NCBI GenBank assembly: GCA_017524615.1 | Contig: JAFXVJ010000054.1 | Location: forward strand, 1-60,960 | Source: Clostridia bacterium | GTDB lineage: Bacteria; Bacillota; Clostridia; Christensenellales; Aristaeellaceae | Reading direction: 5' to 3' | DNA length: 60,960 nucleotides | Shown: positions 32,394 through 41,293 of the stretch, piece after piece | Layout of the letters: each line of letters opens with the position of its first letter | How positions within the stretch are numbered: the stretch's first letter is position 1 | The notes under the pieces: model-generated | Databases searched by the model: none | What the model was told of the DNA's origin: nothing | Seen by the model: only the letters and a program-made list of their open reading frames with translations | Program-made: the position numbers and the translations under genes

Positions 32394-32454
32394 ATATGCT
32401 CCTTTTCCGGAGGACAAGCCCCAAACGCTTGCTTCTGGGAGGGAGCATATTTTT
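32394..32454 (+). terminator. Intrinsic terminator after the WG-repeat pair
   Basis: Outer stem ATATGCTCC / GGAGCATAT with an inner CAAGC/GCTTG stem-loop, followed by TTTT. Confidence 0.85.
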
Positions 32455-32559
32455 GTGAGGCGGGCCCATCTCCCGCACGCCCCGATCCCTGCCGCCGGCG
32501 GAGCATGTGGTTATTTTCCCTGCGACGGTCAGCATATCCTGAAGGCGGGGGTGGGCTGC

Positions 32560-33258
32560 ATGAAAAAACGAACGCTGCGCGTGCATCTGTCCGCTTGGAT
32601 CACGCTGCTGGCGTCCCTGGCGCTTGCGGGGCTGCCGTTGGCGGCCCGGATGGGGGCGCGGGAGGCGGAAGCCCCCCGCCGGCTGCTGATCTGGATTGAC
32701 CTGAGCCAAAAACGGCTGACACTGTACGAAAACGGCACGGCTGCCGCGGCCTGCCCCATTGCCTCCGGCGCGCCGGGCACGCCCTCTCCTGTGGGCGTTT
32801 TCCGGGTGAACAGCCGGTTTACCACGGAGCTGTCCGGCTTCGGCACCCGGTTTTTAGGGCTCAGCGTACCCTGGGGCAGCTATGGCATCCATGGCACCAA
32901 CCGCCCCGAATCCATCGGGCAAAGCGCCTCCCACGGCTGTATCCGTCTGTCGGTAAAAAATGCGGAGGCCCTGTACCGGGCGGTGCCCAACGGCACGCGG
33001 GTGGTCATCGAGGGCGGGCCGTATGGGCCCCTGGGCTGGGGCTTGCGCCTTCTTCGGGAAGGGGACCGGGGCGCGGATGTGCGGCAAATGCAATTGCGCC
33101 TGATCCAGCGGGGGTTTTTGCGGAGCGGAGCGGACGGGGTGTTCGGCCCCGCCACCCGGCAGGCGGTGATCGCGGCCCGGAGGTCCCTGGGCCTGCCGTC
33201 CGGGGACACCGCCGACGCGGAATTGCAGCGGCGCCTGGGCATGCTGCCCTTTGAGTGA
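32560..33258 (+). CDS. L,D-transpeptidase (YkuD domain) with C-terminal peptidoglycan-binding domain
   Basis: The 232-residue exported enzyme has an N-terminal signal anchor (WITLLASLALAGLPLAA near residues 11-27), then a YkuD domain with the catalytic motif YGIHGTNRPESIG...SHGCIRLS near residues 107-130 (His and Cys nucleophile). The final 60 residues are a PG_binding_1-like repeat (GDRGADVRQMQLRLIQRGFL, GVFGPATRQAV). It would form 3-3 cross-links or attach proteins to peptidoglycan. The start ATG at 32560 gives the signal peptide; the longer frame to 32455 has no RBS. Confidence 0.9.
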   Translation: MKKRTLRVHLSAWITLLASLALAGLPLAARMGAREAEAPRRLLIWIDLSQKRLTLYENGTAAAACPIASGAPGTPSPVGVFRVNSRFTTELSGFGTRFLGLSVPWGSYGIHGTNRPESIGQSASHGCIRLSVKNAEALYRAVPNGTRVVIEGGPYGPLGWGLRLLREGDRGADVRQMQLRLIQRGFLRSGADGVFGPATRQAVIAARRSLGLPSGDTADAELQRRLGMLPFE

Positions 33259-33309
33259 GCCCCGCGGCGCCCCCGCGCACAGAAAATGGCCGAAATCATG
33301 GGATTATCC

Positions 33310-33338
33310 TTGACAAAAGCCCCACAAATGGCGATAAT
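33310..33338 (+). promoter_or_regulatory. glyS promoter
   Basis: TTGACA (33310-33315), 17-base spacer, GATAAT (33333-33338), 33 bases before the start codon. The leader is too short for a T-box. Confidence 0.82.
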
Positions 33339-33371
33339 GAAACGAATACTTCTGAAAGGTGAGTGGAAACC

Positions 33372-34760
33372 ATGGCGCAACTGACGATGGACAAACTGGT
33401 GGCTCTGTGCAAGGTGCGGGGCTTTATTTTTCCGGGCAGCGAAATATACGGCGGCCTGGCCAATTCCTGGGATTACGGCCCCCTGGGCGTGGAATTCAAG
33501 AACAACGTGAAAAAGGCCTGGCTCAAAAAATTCGTGCAGGAAAGCAAATATAACGTGGGCCTGGACAGCGCCATCCTGATGAACCGGATGGTGTGGGTGG
33601 CCACCGGTCACGTGGCCACGTTCAACGATCCCCTCATGGACTGCCGGGCCTGCAAATCCCGCTTCCGGGCGGACAAGCTGATCGAGGACTGGGGCAAGGC
33701 GAACGGCCAGGAGATCCAGGCCGACGGCTGGACCAACGAGCAGTACGAAGCCTTCATCGCGGAAAAGGGCATCGTGTGCCCCACCTGCGGCAAGAAGGAC
33801 TTTACCGGCATCCGCAAGTTCAACCTGATGTTCAAAACCCATCAGGGCGTCACGGAGGATTCTTCCAATGAAATCTACCTGCGGCCCGAAACGGCCCAGG
33901 GCATTTTCGTGAATTTCAAGAACATCGTGCGCTCCACCCGCCGCAAGCTTCCCATGGGCGTGGCTCAGGTGGGCAAGGCCTTCCGCAACGAAATCACCCC
34001 CGGCAATTTCATCTTCCGCATCCGGGAATTTGAGCAGATGGAGCTGGAATTCTTCTGCAAGCCCGGCACCGACCTGGAATGGTTTGCATACTGGCGCGCC
34101 TTCTGCCGCGATTGGCTGCTGAAGCTGGGCATCAAGGAAGAATCCCTGCGCCTGCGGGATCACAGCAAGGAAGAATTGGCCTTCTATTCCAAGGCCACCA
34201 CGGACTTTGAATTCCTCTTCCCCTTCGGCTGGGGCGAACTGTGGGGCATCGCGGACCGCACGGACTACGACCTGACCCGCCATCAGGAGACCAGCGGCGA
34301 ATCCATGGACTATATCGACCCCGTCACCAATGAGCGCTATGTGCCCTACGTGATCGAGCCCTCCCTGGGCGCGGACCGGGCGGCCCTGGCCTTCCTGTGC
34401 AACGCCTATGACGAGGAAGAATTGGAGGGCGGCGACGTGCGCACCGTGCTGCACCTGCATCCCGCCCTGGCGCCCTTCAAGGCCGCCGTGCTGCCCCTGC
34501 AAAAGAATAAGCTGGGCGGCCTGGCCACCCAGATCCATGAGGAGCTGAGCAAGTATTTCATGGTGGATTACGATGAAACCGGCTCCATCGGCAAGCGCTA
34601 CCGCCGTCAGGACGAGGTGGGCACCCCCGTGTGCGTCACCGTGGACTTTGAAACCGAGGAAACGGGCACCGTCACCGTCCGCGACCGGGACACCATGGAG
34701 CAAAAACGCATCCCCGTGGCGGAACTGAAGCAGTATATCGAGGAGATGCAGCAGTTCTGA
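33372..34760 (+). CDS. glyS: Glycyl-tRNA synthetase (single-polypeptide, dimeric class II type)
   Basis: The 462-residue enzyme charges tRNA-Gly. The opening [31 protein letters not shown] is diagnostic of the archaeal/eukaryal-type GlyRS found in many Bacillota. An insertion with a Cys4-like pair ([14 protein letters not shown]) lies near residues 93-142, class II motif 2 ([12 protein letters not shown]...[14 protein letters not shown]) near 200, and motif 3 ([18 protein letters not shown]) near 325. ATG 33372 follows AAAGGTGAG; the ATG at 33363 has poor spacing. A terminator follows at 34927. Confidence 0.95.
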   Translation: MAQLTMDKLVALCKVRGFIFPGSEIYGGLANSWDYGPLGVEFKNNVKKAWLKKFVQESKYNVGLDSAILMNRMVWVATGHVATFNDPLMDCRACKSRFRADKLIEDWGKANGQEIQADGWTNEQYEAFIAEKGIVCPTCGKKDFTGIRKFNLMFKTHQGVTEDSSNEIYLRPETAQGIFVNFKNIVRSTRRKLPMGVAQVGKAFRNEITPGNFIFRIREFEQMELEFFCKPGTDLEWFAYWRAFCRDWLLKLGIKEESLRLRDHSKEELAFYSKATTDFEFLFPFGWGELWGIADRTDYDLTRHQETSGESMDYIDPVTNERYVPYVIEPSLGADRAALAFLCNAYDEEELEGGDVRTVLHLHPALAPFKAAVLPLQKNKLGGLATQIHEELSKYFMVDYDETGSIGKRYRRQDEVGTPVCVTVDFETEETGTVTVRDRDTMEQKRIPVAELKQYIEEMQQF

Positions 34761-35130
34761 CAGGATGCTTCATGAGCGGCGCATGGATCGCAAAGCGTGA
34801 AATGTGAAAGAAGAAATAATCCTTACGTAATACTGTTCCGAGAAGCAGGGCGAAACGCGCTTGCGGGGGATATGCAATGCCTGCCCGCGCGTATCTCGCG
34901 GAGCTGTTGAACGGATTCGAAAAAAGAAGCCATTTGCGGAAGAAACGAATGCTCTTCCGCAGATGGCTTTTTTTCAATGGCGCGTCCTGCGCCGGCAGGG
35001 ACGCAGGGCAGTCCGTCCCGAAGCAGCGGAGCGCTGTCGGCTTAATTTGAGGGCTTGTATCCGCAGACGGGGCCCGGGTGGGATTTTCTGTACCGGATGG
35101 TTTTTGAGCGCAGGAGGAAGCCTTCGCAGA
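34761..35130 (+). other. Gap between convergent glyS and sdaAA
   Basis: Apart from the glyS terminator I see no gene, promoter or repeat here. The last 90 bases are GC-rich and lie directly downstream of the sdaAA stop. Confidence 0.5.
34927..34974 (+). terminator. glyS terminator
   Basis: A 17-bp stem (AAGCCATTTGCGGAAGA / TCTTCCGCAGATGGCTT, one G-U pair) with a 9-base loop and a T7 tract. It lies about 165 bases after glyS. Confidence 0.9.
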
Positions 35131-35991
35131 TCATTCCCCCGGTCCGCGGCGTCCGCAGGCGGAGGGACAGGCCGCGCAGCCGCCCTCGCCGGTTTCCCGG
35201 AGGGAAGGGGGCAGCTGTTCGCCCACGGCTTTCATGGCGTCGATCACCTCGTCCGGGGGCAGGGGGCAGGGAATGCCCGCCAGGGCCAGATCGGCGGCCA
35301 CAAACGCCCCGGCCACGCCGGAGGCGTTGCGGTACACGCACGGCACCTCCACCAGCCCGCGCACGGGATCGCATACCAGGCCCATGATGTTCATCAGCGC
35401 GAAGCCGCAGGCATCGGCGCACTGCTGGGCCGTGCCGTTCCGAACGCACACCAGCGCCGCGGCTGCCATGGCCGCCGCGCTGCCGCATTCCGCCTGGCAG
35501 CCGCCCTGCGCCCCGGATATGCTGGCCCGGGCCGCAATCACCTCGCCCACGGCCCCGGCCACGATCAGGCCGTCGATCAGCTGATCATCCGTCAGGCCGT
35601 ATTCCTCCTGGGCGGTGAGGAGCGCGGCGGGCAATATGCCGCAGGCCCCGGCCGTAGGCGCGGCCACGATTTTGCCCATGGCGGCATTGCTTTCCGCAAT
35701 GGCCAGGGCCCTTGCGGCCGCCCGGCCCAGATACCCGCCCCCCGCGGTGCGGCCGTCCTGCGCGGCTGCCATCAGTTTGACGGCCTGGCCGCCGGTCATG
35801 CCGCTCATGGAGTGGGTGCCGGGATCAAATCCCCGCTCCGCGCTCTGCCGCATCACCGCCAGCGCCTGGCGCATCCGTTCGTTGATTTCCTCGGCTTTCA
35901 GGCCGTTATACCGAATCTCGTTCAGCCGGGCCGCCCGGGCGATGCCAACGCCCTCGGCGGATGAAACCAGGCTGGCAAGCGAATATTCCAC
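35131..35991 (-). CDS. sdaAA: L-serine ammonia-lyase, iron-sulfur-dependent, subunit alpha
   Basis: The 286-residue subunit of the oxygen-sensitive [4Fe-4S] L-serine dehydratase deaminates serine to pyruvate and ammonia. It has MSGMTGGQAVKLM near residues 63-75, APTAGACGILPAAL near 110, GAQGGCQAECGSAAAMAA near 160 and the later CDPVRGLVEVPC near 207, the conserved Cys-bearing motifs of the alpha subunit. The C-terminal tail is short and Cys-rich (GGCAACPSACG). It lies 60 bases downstream of sdaAB, in one operon. Confidence 0.94.
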   Translation of the reverse strand: MEYSLASLVSSAEGVGIARAARLNEIRYNGLKAEEINERMRQALAVMRQSAERGFDPGTHSMSGMTGGQAVKLMAAAQDGRTAGGGYLGRAAARALAIAESNAAMGKIVAAPTAGACGILPAALLTAQEEYGLTDDQLIDGLIVAGAVGEVIAARASISGAQGGCQAECGSAAAMAAAALVCVRNGTAQQCADACGFALMNIMGLVCDPVRGLVEVPCVYRNASGVAGAFVAADLALAGIPCPLPPDEVIDAMKAVGEQLPPSLRETGEGGCAACPSACGRRGPGE

Positions 35992-36054
35992 GGATCATTC
36001 CTCCCCTTCCGGACCGTTTTTCCCTACTGCGCGCCGTGTGCTTCCTGATTGTTG

Positions 36055-36714
36055 TCAAATCTGATCCAGCAGCGTCACATCGCTGATGGCGGGCAGGATC
36101 TTCAGGGCGGAAATCAGGCTGTCCCGGGGCCGCTGATCCAGTTCGATGGCCATGATGGCCTCGCCCCCCGCCTCCCGGCGGAACACCCGCATGGCGGCGA
36201 TGTTGATGCGCATGCTGGACAGCATGTGGGTCACGGTGGCAATGGCCCCCGGCTCGTCGGTGTGACGGATCACCAGGGTGGTTTTTTCTCCGGAAAAGCC
36301 CACTTCCAGCCCGTCCAGATACTGCACCAGGATGCTGCCGCCCCCCACCGACGCGGCCTGCACCGTCACGTGCTTGCCCGACGCGCCGATCACATCCACC
36401 ACCACGGTGTTGGGGTGGGCGTCCCGCAGCTTCACGGGCCGGAAGCTGATGTCCATGCCTGCGTCCCTGGCCAGTTTCAGGCTGCGGCGCAATCGTTCGT
36501 CGTCCACGCCCATGTTCATCAGTCCCCCGGCCACCGCCCGATCGGTGCCGTGCCCCTGATAGGTTTTTTCAAACGACCCGTGGAAGGACACCACCGCTTT
36601 CACGGGCTGCTCCCCCAGCAGCTGCCGGGCCACCCGGCCGATGCGCGCCGCGCCCGCGGTGTGGGATGAGCTGGGCCCGATCATGACCGGGCCGATGATA
36701 TCAAACAGGTTCAT
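36055..36714 (-). CDS. sdaAB: L-serine ammonia-lyase, iron-sulfur-dependent, subunit beta
   Basis: The 219-residue subunit starts MNLFDIIGPVMIGPSSSHTAGAARIG, the conserved beta-domain motif. It ends with an ACT-like regulatory domain (TTLVIRHTDEPGAIATVTHML near residues 145-165). It forms the two-subunit serine dehydratase with sdaAA. ATG 36714 has GGAGGGGAG upstream; the longer frame to 36768 is rejected because its extra residues do not fit the family. Confidence 0.94.
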   Translation of the reverse strand: MNLFDIIGPVMIGPSSSHTAGAARIGRVARQLLGEQPVKAVVSFHGSFEKTYQGHGTDRAVAGGLMNMGVDDERLRRSLKLARDAGMDISFRPVKLRDAHPNTVVVDVIGASGKHVTVQAASVGGGSILVQYLDGLEVGFSGEKTTLVIRHTDEPGAIATVTHMLSSMRINIAAMRVFRREAGGEAIMAIELDQRPRDSLISALKILPAISDVTLLDQI

Positions 36715-36781
36715 GCCGCGCTTATCTCCCCTCCGTTCCCCGGGCGAGCCGAGGAATTTGAAAGCCATCTGTACACCCAGT

Positions 36782-36811
36782 ATTATATCCCATATTCGTC
36801 CGGATTGACAA
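36782..36811 (-). promoter_or_regulatory. sdaAB-sdaAA promoter
   Basis: On the minus strand: TTGTCA (36811-36806), 18-base spacer, TATAAT (36787-36782). Confidence 0.8.
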
Positions 36812-36995
36812 GAAAATCAAAAAATCTCCCCGCTGTTCAGCCGGGGACGGATAAGATATGGGAAATACATAAGATACGCGCGGGCGGGCATTGCATCCCG
36901 CGCGCCCCCGCAGGCCTGTTTCGTCCGGATCGAATCAGATAGCCAGTCATGGCGTTTTGATCGCCGCATGAGCCATGACAAAATTTCCGCAAGCA

Positions 36996-37023
36996 GAAAA
37001 CATTTTGTCCGTTTCAGCCGTCT
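36996..37023 (+). promoter_or_regulatory. Possible ECF-type promoter of the sigma factor gene
   Basis: GAAAAC (36996-37001), 17 bases, then CGTCTT (37019-37024) resembles the AAC/CGTC promoters used by many ECF sigma factors and lies about 50 bases before the gene. It would imply autoregulation. The match is loose. Confidence 0.35.
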
Positions 37024-37071
37024 TTATGATGTGAGAGTACTCCGCACACTGTTTGGAAGGGAGGCCATCCG

Positions 37072-37545
37072 ATGGCCGATCGCTGGGAATATGAACGCGT
37101 CGCCCAGGAGGCGCTGCCGGCGCTGTACAAAATCGCCATGGGCATCCTGCGCTCCGACGCGGACGCCCGGGACGCGGTGCAGCAGGCGCTGCTGAAGGGC
37201 TGGGAGAAAAAGGAAAACGCGCGGGAGGGGAAATTCCGCTGGTATCTGCATCGCATCCTGGTCAATGAATGCCGGAACATTCAGCGCCAGCGCATGCGGG
37301 TATTCCCGGCGGACATGCCCCCTGCCGTGGAGCAAATGCCCCCGGATTACCGGGATCTGTACGACGCCATTTACCAGCTGCCGGAGGATATGCGGCTGCC
37401 GCTGCTGCTCAAGTATATCGAGGGCTGCTCCGAAAAGGAAGGAGCGGCATGCCTGGGCATCCCCGTGACAACCTTCAAAAACAGGCAGCATCGCGCGCGA
37501 AAGCAATTACGCAAGATCCTGGATCGGGAGGTGATGTTCGAATGA
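37072..37545 (+). CDS. ECF-type RNA polymerase sigma factor
   Basis: The 157-residue protein has sigma region 2 (LYKIAMGILRSDADARDAVQQALLKGWEK near residues 18-46; KFRWYLHRILVNECRNI near 53-69). Region 4 carries a helix-turn-helix (LPEDMRLPLLLKYIEGCSEKEGAACLGIPVTTFKNRQHRARKQLR). There is no region 1 or 3, so it is an extracytoplasmic-function factor. RBS GGAAGGGAGG lies before the ATG at 37072. The stop overlaps the downstream membrane protein (ATGA), the classic sigma/anti-sigma arrangement. Confidence 0.92.
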   Translation: MADRWEYERVAQEALPALYKIAMGILRSDADARDAVQQALLKGWEKKENAREGKFRWYLHRILVNECRNIQRQRMRVFPADMPPAVEQMPPDYRDLYDAIYQLPEDMRLPLLLKYIEGCSEKEGAACLGIPVTTFKNRQHRARKQLRKILDREVMFE

Positions 37546-39992
37546 AGCGCACAGTGCATGTCAATCAGGAAACCGTCCATGCCTTGCTGCCCTCCATCCC
37601 TCCGGACTTTGAGCGGGATATGCGGGACATGATCCAGGCGATGCCCGCGGAAAGAAAGGAACTGCCCATGAGAAAGAAATTATCTGTGGGATTGATTCTG
37701 GTGCTTGCTTCTCTGCTGCTGGCGGGGTGCGCCCTGGCGGCCACGCTGCTTGGCGGCAAGGATTTTGTGGATCATGTGGTGGCCCCCAAGGCCGCCGAAT
37801 CGGATTCCAGCCGCTTCACCCAGGAGGAGGTGCAGGAGATTCTGCGCATCGCCCGGGAAAACGAATTGACCCTGGATGACGATATCGAACAGCGTTTGCT
37901 GGACACGGAAAACGGATACTACAAGGAAGAACTGATGCGCCTGTTTGTGAAGCAGGAATACGGGCGCCTGCCCGGCGCCTGGCCCATCGAGGTGCAGCAC
38001 TGGTATGACGAAATGCTCAACGCCTGCGGCCAGGGCGACGGATATGTATACAATGTGCTCCCGGCGGAGGGCGAGATCACCCAGGAGGAAGCCCTGCAAA
38101 TCGCCTACGATTACATCTGCCAGCACTGGGAAAAGGATCCCCAGGTAGAGGACAAAGCCCTCTATACCCGCTTTCTCAGCTATACGGAAACGGTGGTGAA
38201 TCCCCATTTGACGGAGCGGCAGTGGATATTGGAATACCAAGCCAAGGATCTGTACCATTCCGATTACCGGCTGTTCATCGCTCCGGACGGCACGGTGAAG
38301 GAAGCGGTCCACATGCCCAGCTCCTTAAACGACGAATGGAACGCCTTTGACGGCGGCGTAGGCGGCCGCATCGACCGGAAGTATGAAAACGAATACGGTG
38401 CGGTGATTTACACGACCGATTACGTGATGGAATACCAGGATCTGCTGCGCCAGTTTGTGATGAAGCACGGAGACGAGCGCTTGTCCAGCGGGGAGAAGCA
38501 CATCCTGAACCAGACCTATCTGAAGCCGGACAGCGCCATGATCACCGCCGAGGAGGCCATTGCCCGGGCCAAGGAGGCCTGCGGCGATCTGGAATGGGCC
38601 AGCATGTACCGCGATGGGGAGACCGCCATCTGCATGCAGGCGGACGGCAGGGCCGTGTGGAAGGTGACCCTGCGCATATACGATCAGCCCTACCGCGCCC
38701 ACTGGACCCGGGTGTGGGCGCAATTGGATGCCCACACCGGCGATGTGCTCTATTGCGATACGGCAGCGGATACGCCCGCCGAGCTGGGCGGCCAGTGGCG
38801 CTGGAGCGTGACGGAGGAATACTGGGCGGCGCACCGTCCCGTGGCGGAAGCCACCCCCGCGCCCGTCGGCCCCGCGGCCACCCCGCGGCCGGACGGCATG
38901 CCATCCTGCTTTGGGGATGAAACCATGGCGCCCGCCTGGTATTGGGAACGGCTGGAGCAGGTGGGCTTCACCAACGAAACCGCCGGGAAAATGCTGACGG
39001 AATGGGAAAACACCTACGGCCGGGATACGAAGTGGTGGCCCCTGGAAGCCCAGGCCGTATACGACCTGCATTTCAATATGGGCGATATTCCCCCGCGCTA
39101 CCGGCCTTATACCGTGTTCTGCGGCCTGCCCGGCCCAGAGGATCTGCCCCGGGAGCAGGCGGAAAGAATCGCCCGGGACGCCTTTACGCAGGCCTATGGC
39201 GAGCAGGCGGGGCTGACCGCGGATCAGTGGCTGACCGCCGCGCACTTCTACTTCCATTCCCCCGATTCCCACACGAATTCCTGGTCCTTTGAGTTCGTGC
39301 GGCCGGATACCAACGAGACGATGGGGTTTGTGTCGCTCAATTCCGTGAATGGGGAAATCAACGGCATGACCTGCGGCGATGCGGAGGATCCTTTCATTCT
39401 CTCCGGTGAAATCATCGCCACCCCCACGCCCCAGCCTGACGGCAAGCCCTGGATGTGGGGCCTCGATTTCGCTCCGCCGGCATTCTGGCATCAGCTGGAG
39501 GAAACAATGGCGGAATGGGGCGTTACCTTTGACAATATCGAAGAAAAGGCCACCGAATGGCGGAAAACCTACGCTGATGGGGAATTGAGCCGACAGAATG
39601 ACCTGTGGCCCATCGAATGCGAAGTGATGTATCACACCCTGTGCGGCATGGATCCGAACTGCCTGACCAATTACATTCCCTTCCCCAAGGCGGACGGCAT
39701 CACCAGAGAGCAGGCCGTCGAAATCGCCTGGCCCGCCTTCCGGGAGCAGTGCGATCAGGCGCCCGGCCCGGAGGCGAAGGCCATCGTGACCCCGGAATGG
39801 CAGGCGGAAATGATCCCATTCGCCATGCTGTACCATGACGACGAGCCGGATTATCACGGCTTCACCGGCACCCGCTGGGTGGTGCAGTTCATGCACTGGG
39901 AGGGCGACGCCTACGAAACCCGCGGGTGGGTGTACATCGACGAGGACGGGAATGTGATGATGGCCGAATTGGAGCTGTTCGGCAATGGCTGA
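37542..39992 (+). CDS. Large membrane-anchored putative anti-sigma protein with PepSY-like repeats
   Basis: The 816-residue protein is translationally coupled to the ECF factor. A cytoplasmic N-terminus of about 48 residues (KRTVHVNQETVHALLPSIP...) precedes one membrane helix (LSVGLILVLASLLLAGCALAATLL near 48-70). A very long extracytoplasmic part follows, with at least four related modules: ITQEEALQIAYDYI, ITAEEAIARAKEAC, LPREQAERIARDAF and ITREQAVEIAWPAF. These are the helix-start pattern of PepSY-like domains, joined by Pro-rich linkers (ATPAPVGPAATPRP; ATPTPQPDG). Size is far above usual anti-sigma factors. The anti-sigma role is inferred from position. Confidence 0.72.
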   Translation: MKRTVHVNQETVHALLPSIPPDFERDMRDMIQAMPAERKELPMRKKLSVGLILVLASLLLAGCALAATLLGGKDFVDHVVAPKAAESDSSRFTQEEVQEILRIARENELTLDDDIEQRLLDTENGYYKEELMRLFVKQEYGRLPGAWPIEVQHWYDEMLNACGQGDGYVYNVLPAEGEITQEEALQIAYDYICQHWEKDPQVEDKALYTRFLSYTETVVNPHLTERQWILEYQAKDLYHSDYRLFIAPDGTVKEAVHMPSSLNDEWNAFDGGVGGRIDRKYENEYGAVIYTTDYVMEYQDLLRQFVMKHGDERLSSGEKHILNQTYLKPDSAMITAEEAIARAKEACGDLEWASMYRDGETAICMQADGRAVWKVTLRIYDQPYRAHWTRVWAQLDAHTGDVLYCDTAADTPAELGGQWRWSVTEEYWAAHRPVAEATPAPVGPAATPRPDGMPSCFGDETMAPAWYWERLEQVGFTNETAGKMLTEWENTYGRDTKWWPLEAQAVYDLHFNMGDIPPRYRPYTVFCGLPGPEDLPREQAERIARDAFTQAYGEQAGLTADQWLTAAHFYFHSPDSHTNSWSFEFVRPDTNETMGFVSLNSVNGEINGMTCGDAEDPFILSGEIIATPTPQPDGKPWMWGLDFAPPAFWHQLEETMAEWGVTFDNIEEKATEWRKTYADGELSRQNDLWPIECEVMYHTLCGMDPNCLTNYIPFPKADGITREQAVEIAWPAFREQCDQAPGPEAKAIVTPEWQAEMIPFAMLYHDDEPDYHGFTGTRWVVQFMHWEGDAYETRGWVYIDEDGNVMMAELELFGNG

Positions 39993-40018
39993 TCGCAAAT
40001 CGCCCGGATAGTCGGCCC

Positions 40019-40063
40019 ATGCGGGGCATCAGGGACCGCGGAGGCCCCTGATACGCCCCGCAT
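40019..40063 (+). terminator. Long GC hairpin after the sigma/anti-sigma operon
   Basis: ATGCGGGGC / GCCCCGCAT outer stem continued by ATCAGGG / CCCTGAT. No T-tract follows. It is the likely end of the transcript or part of the adjacent repeat. Confidence 0.6.
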
Positions 40064-40075
40064 CCCCTTGAAATC

Positions 40076-40290
40076 GGTTCTTCACGGATCGTCAGGGAAA
40101 CGAAAATCCTTCGGTGTCATCCCGCGTCCTGAACGCAGGGAAGGAACTGGAGCCGGGAGGCGAAGCGCAGCCGAGGGATCCATGCGTGCATCCGGCGAAC
40201 AGATCTTTCAGTTCCATTTCGCTCCCGCTTCCCTCCGCTCAAGATGACAGGAAAGCCCGTTTCTTTCTCCCGGACTTTCCGTGAAGAACC
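40076..40290. repeat. 'TGTCATCCC' family repeat, complete copy with terminal inverted repeats
   Basis: A 215-bp non-coding element with perfect 13-bp terminal inverted repeats GGTTCTTCACGGA (40076-40088) and TCCGTGAAGAACC (40278-40290). It is flanked by the direct repeat TTGAAAT (40068-40074 and 40291-40297), consistent with a target-site duplication. The inside carries TGTCATCCCG (40115) and an imperfect palindrome. Confidence 0.8.
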
Positions 40291-40318
40291 TTGAAATAGG
40301 GCCCCAAATGGCTATAAT
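40291..40318 (+). promoter_or_regulatory. Promoter of the vanX-like gene
   Basis: TTGAAA (40291-40296), 16-base spacer, TATAAT (40313-40318) with extended GGC. The -35 lies exactly in the direct repeat flanking the mobile-like repeat on its left. Confidence 0.8.
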
Positions 40319-40367
40319 AAGAAGAAAGGCGCCGTTCCCCGGCGCATGAAAAAGGGAGGGAATTGCC

Positions 40368-40997
40368 TTGAAATTTTCCGATGACCCGTCAGGGTTCGTG
40401 TGCCTCGGGGAGGCGGTGCCGGATGTGATCCTGGAGATCCGGTATTATTCCACGTTCAACTTTATCGGCGAAAGGATCAGCGGCTATGAACAGCCCATCG
40501 CCTTGCTCACGAAGGAGGCTGCCGCGGCGCTTCGGGCGGTCAGCCGGGATGTGGCGGAAAAAGGCTACCGGCTGAAAATCTTTGACGCCTATCGCCCGCA
40601 GACGGCGGTAGATCATTTCATGCGCTGGGCGCAGGACATGGCGGACACCCGGATGAAGGCGTACTTTTATCCGGAATTGGATAAGCGCGTTTTGGTTCCC
40701 AACGGCTATATCGCCGCCCATTCCGGCCACAGCCGGGGCAGCACGGTGGACCTGACCCTCTTTGACATGCGCACCGGCGGGGAGGCAGACATGGGCGGCC
40801 CCTTTGATTATTTCGGGGAACGCAGCCATTACAGCTTCCCATCCCTGTCCCCTGCGCAAAGGGCCCGCCGCGGCCTGCTGCGGGAGGCCATGGTACGCCG
40901 CGGCTTCAGGCCGCTGGCGGAAGAATGGTGGCATTTCACGCTGGAAGGGGAGCCCTGGCCGGACACGTATTTCTGCTTTCCCGTCAAAGCGAAGTGA
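40368..40997 (+). CDS. D-alanyl-D-alanine dipeptidase (VanX/DdpX family)
   Basis: The 209-residue zinc dipeptidase has LKIFDAYRPQTAVDHF near residues 67-82 (catalytic Arg), the metal motif HSGHSRGSTVDLTL near 121-134 (H and D ligands) and EEWWHF near 184-189 (Glu base and His ligand). It hydrolyses D-Ala-D-Ala. No vanH or vanA ligase is nearby, so a peptidoglycan-recycling role is likelier than vancomycin resistance. The start is TTG at 40368 with GGGAGGG seven bases upstream. It has its own promoter. Confidence 0.9.
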   Translation: MKFSDDPSGFVCLGEAVPDVILEIRYYSTFNFIGERISGYEQPIALLTKEAAAALRAVSRDVAEKGYRLKIFDAYRPQTAVDHFMRWAQDMADTRMKAYFYPELDKRVLVPNGYIAAHSGHSRGSTVDLTLFDMRTGGEADMGGPFDYFGERSHYSFPSLSPAQRARRGLLREAMVRRGFRPLAEEWWHFTLEGEPWPDTYFCFPVKAK

Positions 40998-41046
40998 CCG
41001 CCAAGCCTACGGTTCGCAGAAAGAAATGTCTAACACTGTTCTGAAT

Positions 41047-41190
41047 CTAAAATCTTATCATCTTTGGGTGTCTTTTCCGCCCTGGCGTTGCTTCATTCCG
41101 GTCAACGCAGCGCTGCTGCGCCTCCCTCCATTCAGCTTAGCCAGGGCGAAAAACTCATCCCAAATCTGATCATCTTTTATACTGAGAATA
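41047..41190. repeat. End-module of the structured repeat, copy 3 (partial)
   Basis: AAATCTTA..CATCTTTGGG at the left and ATCCCAAATCTG at the right match the terminal hairpin modules at about 4606-4700 and 60612-60690. An inner stem CGCCCTGGC / GCCAGGGCG replaces their GTTCTGGC / GCCAGAAC stem. The rest of the 400-bp element is absent, so this module exists on its own. Confidence 0.65.
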
Positions 41191-41293
41191 GCATAAAAAA
41201 CCGGCTTTTCGGTTCAATGAAAAATCTGAGGAGCGCGGATAGATCAATCCTGTTTTCTCCAAATGACAGCTCCGCATGCTTTGGAAAGCGGGA

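Noticed and set aside
33259-33371. T-box riboswitch upstream of glyS
   Set aside because: Only about 33 bases lie between the promoter and the start codon, too short for a T-box leader.
40368-40997. VanX-like gene as part of a vancomycin-resistance cluster
   Set aside because: No vanH, vanA/B ligase, vanR or vanS pair adjacent; the two-component system at 43-45 kb is of PhoPR type and separately transcribed.
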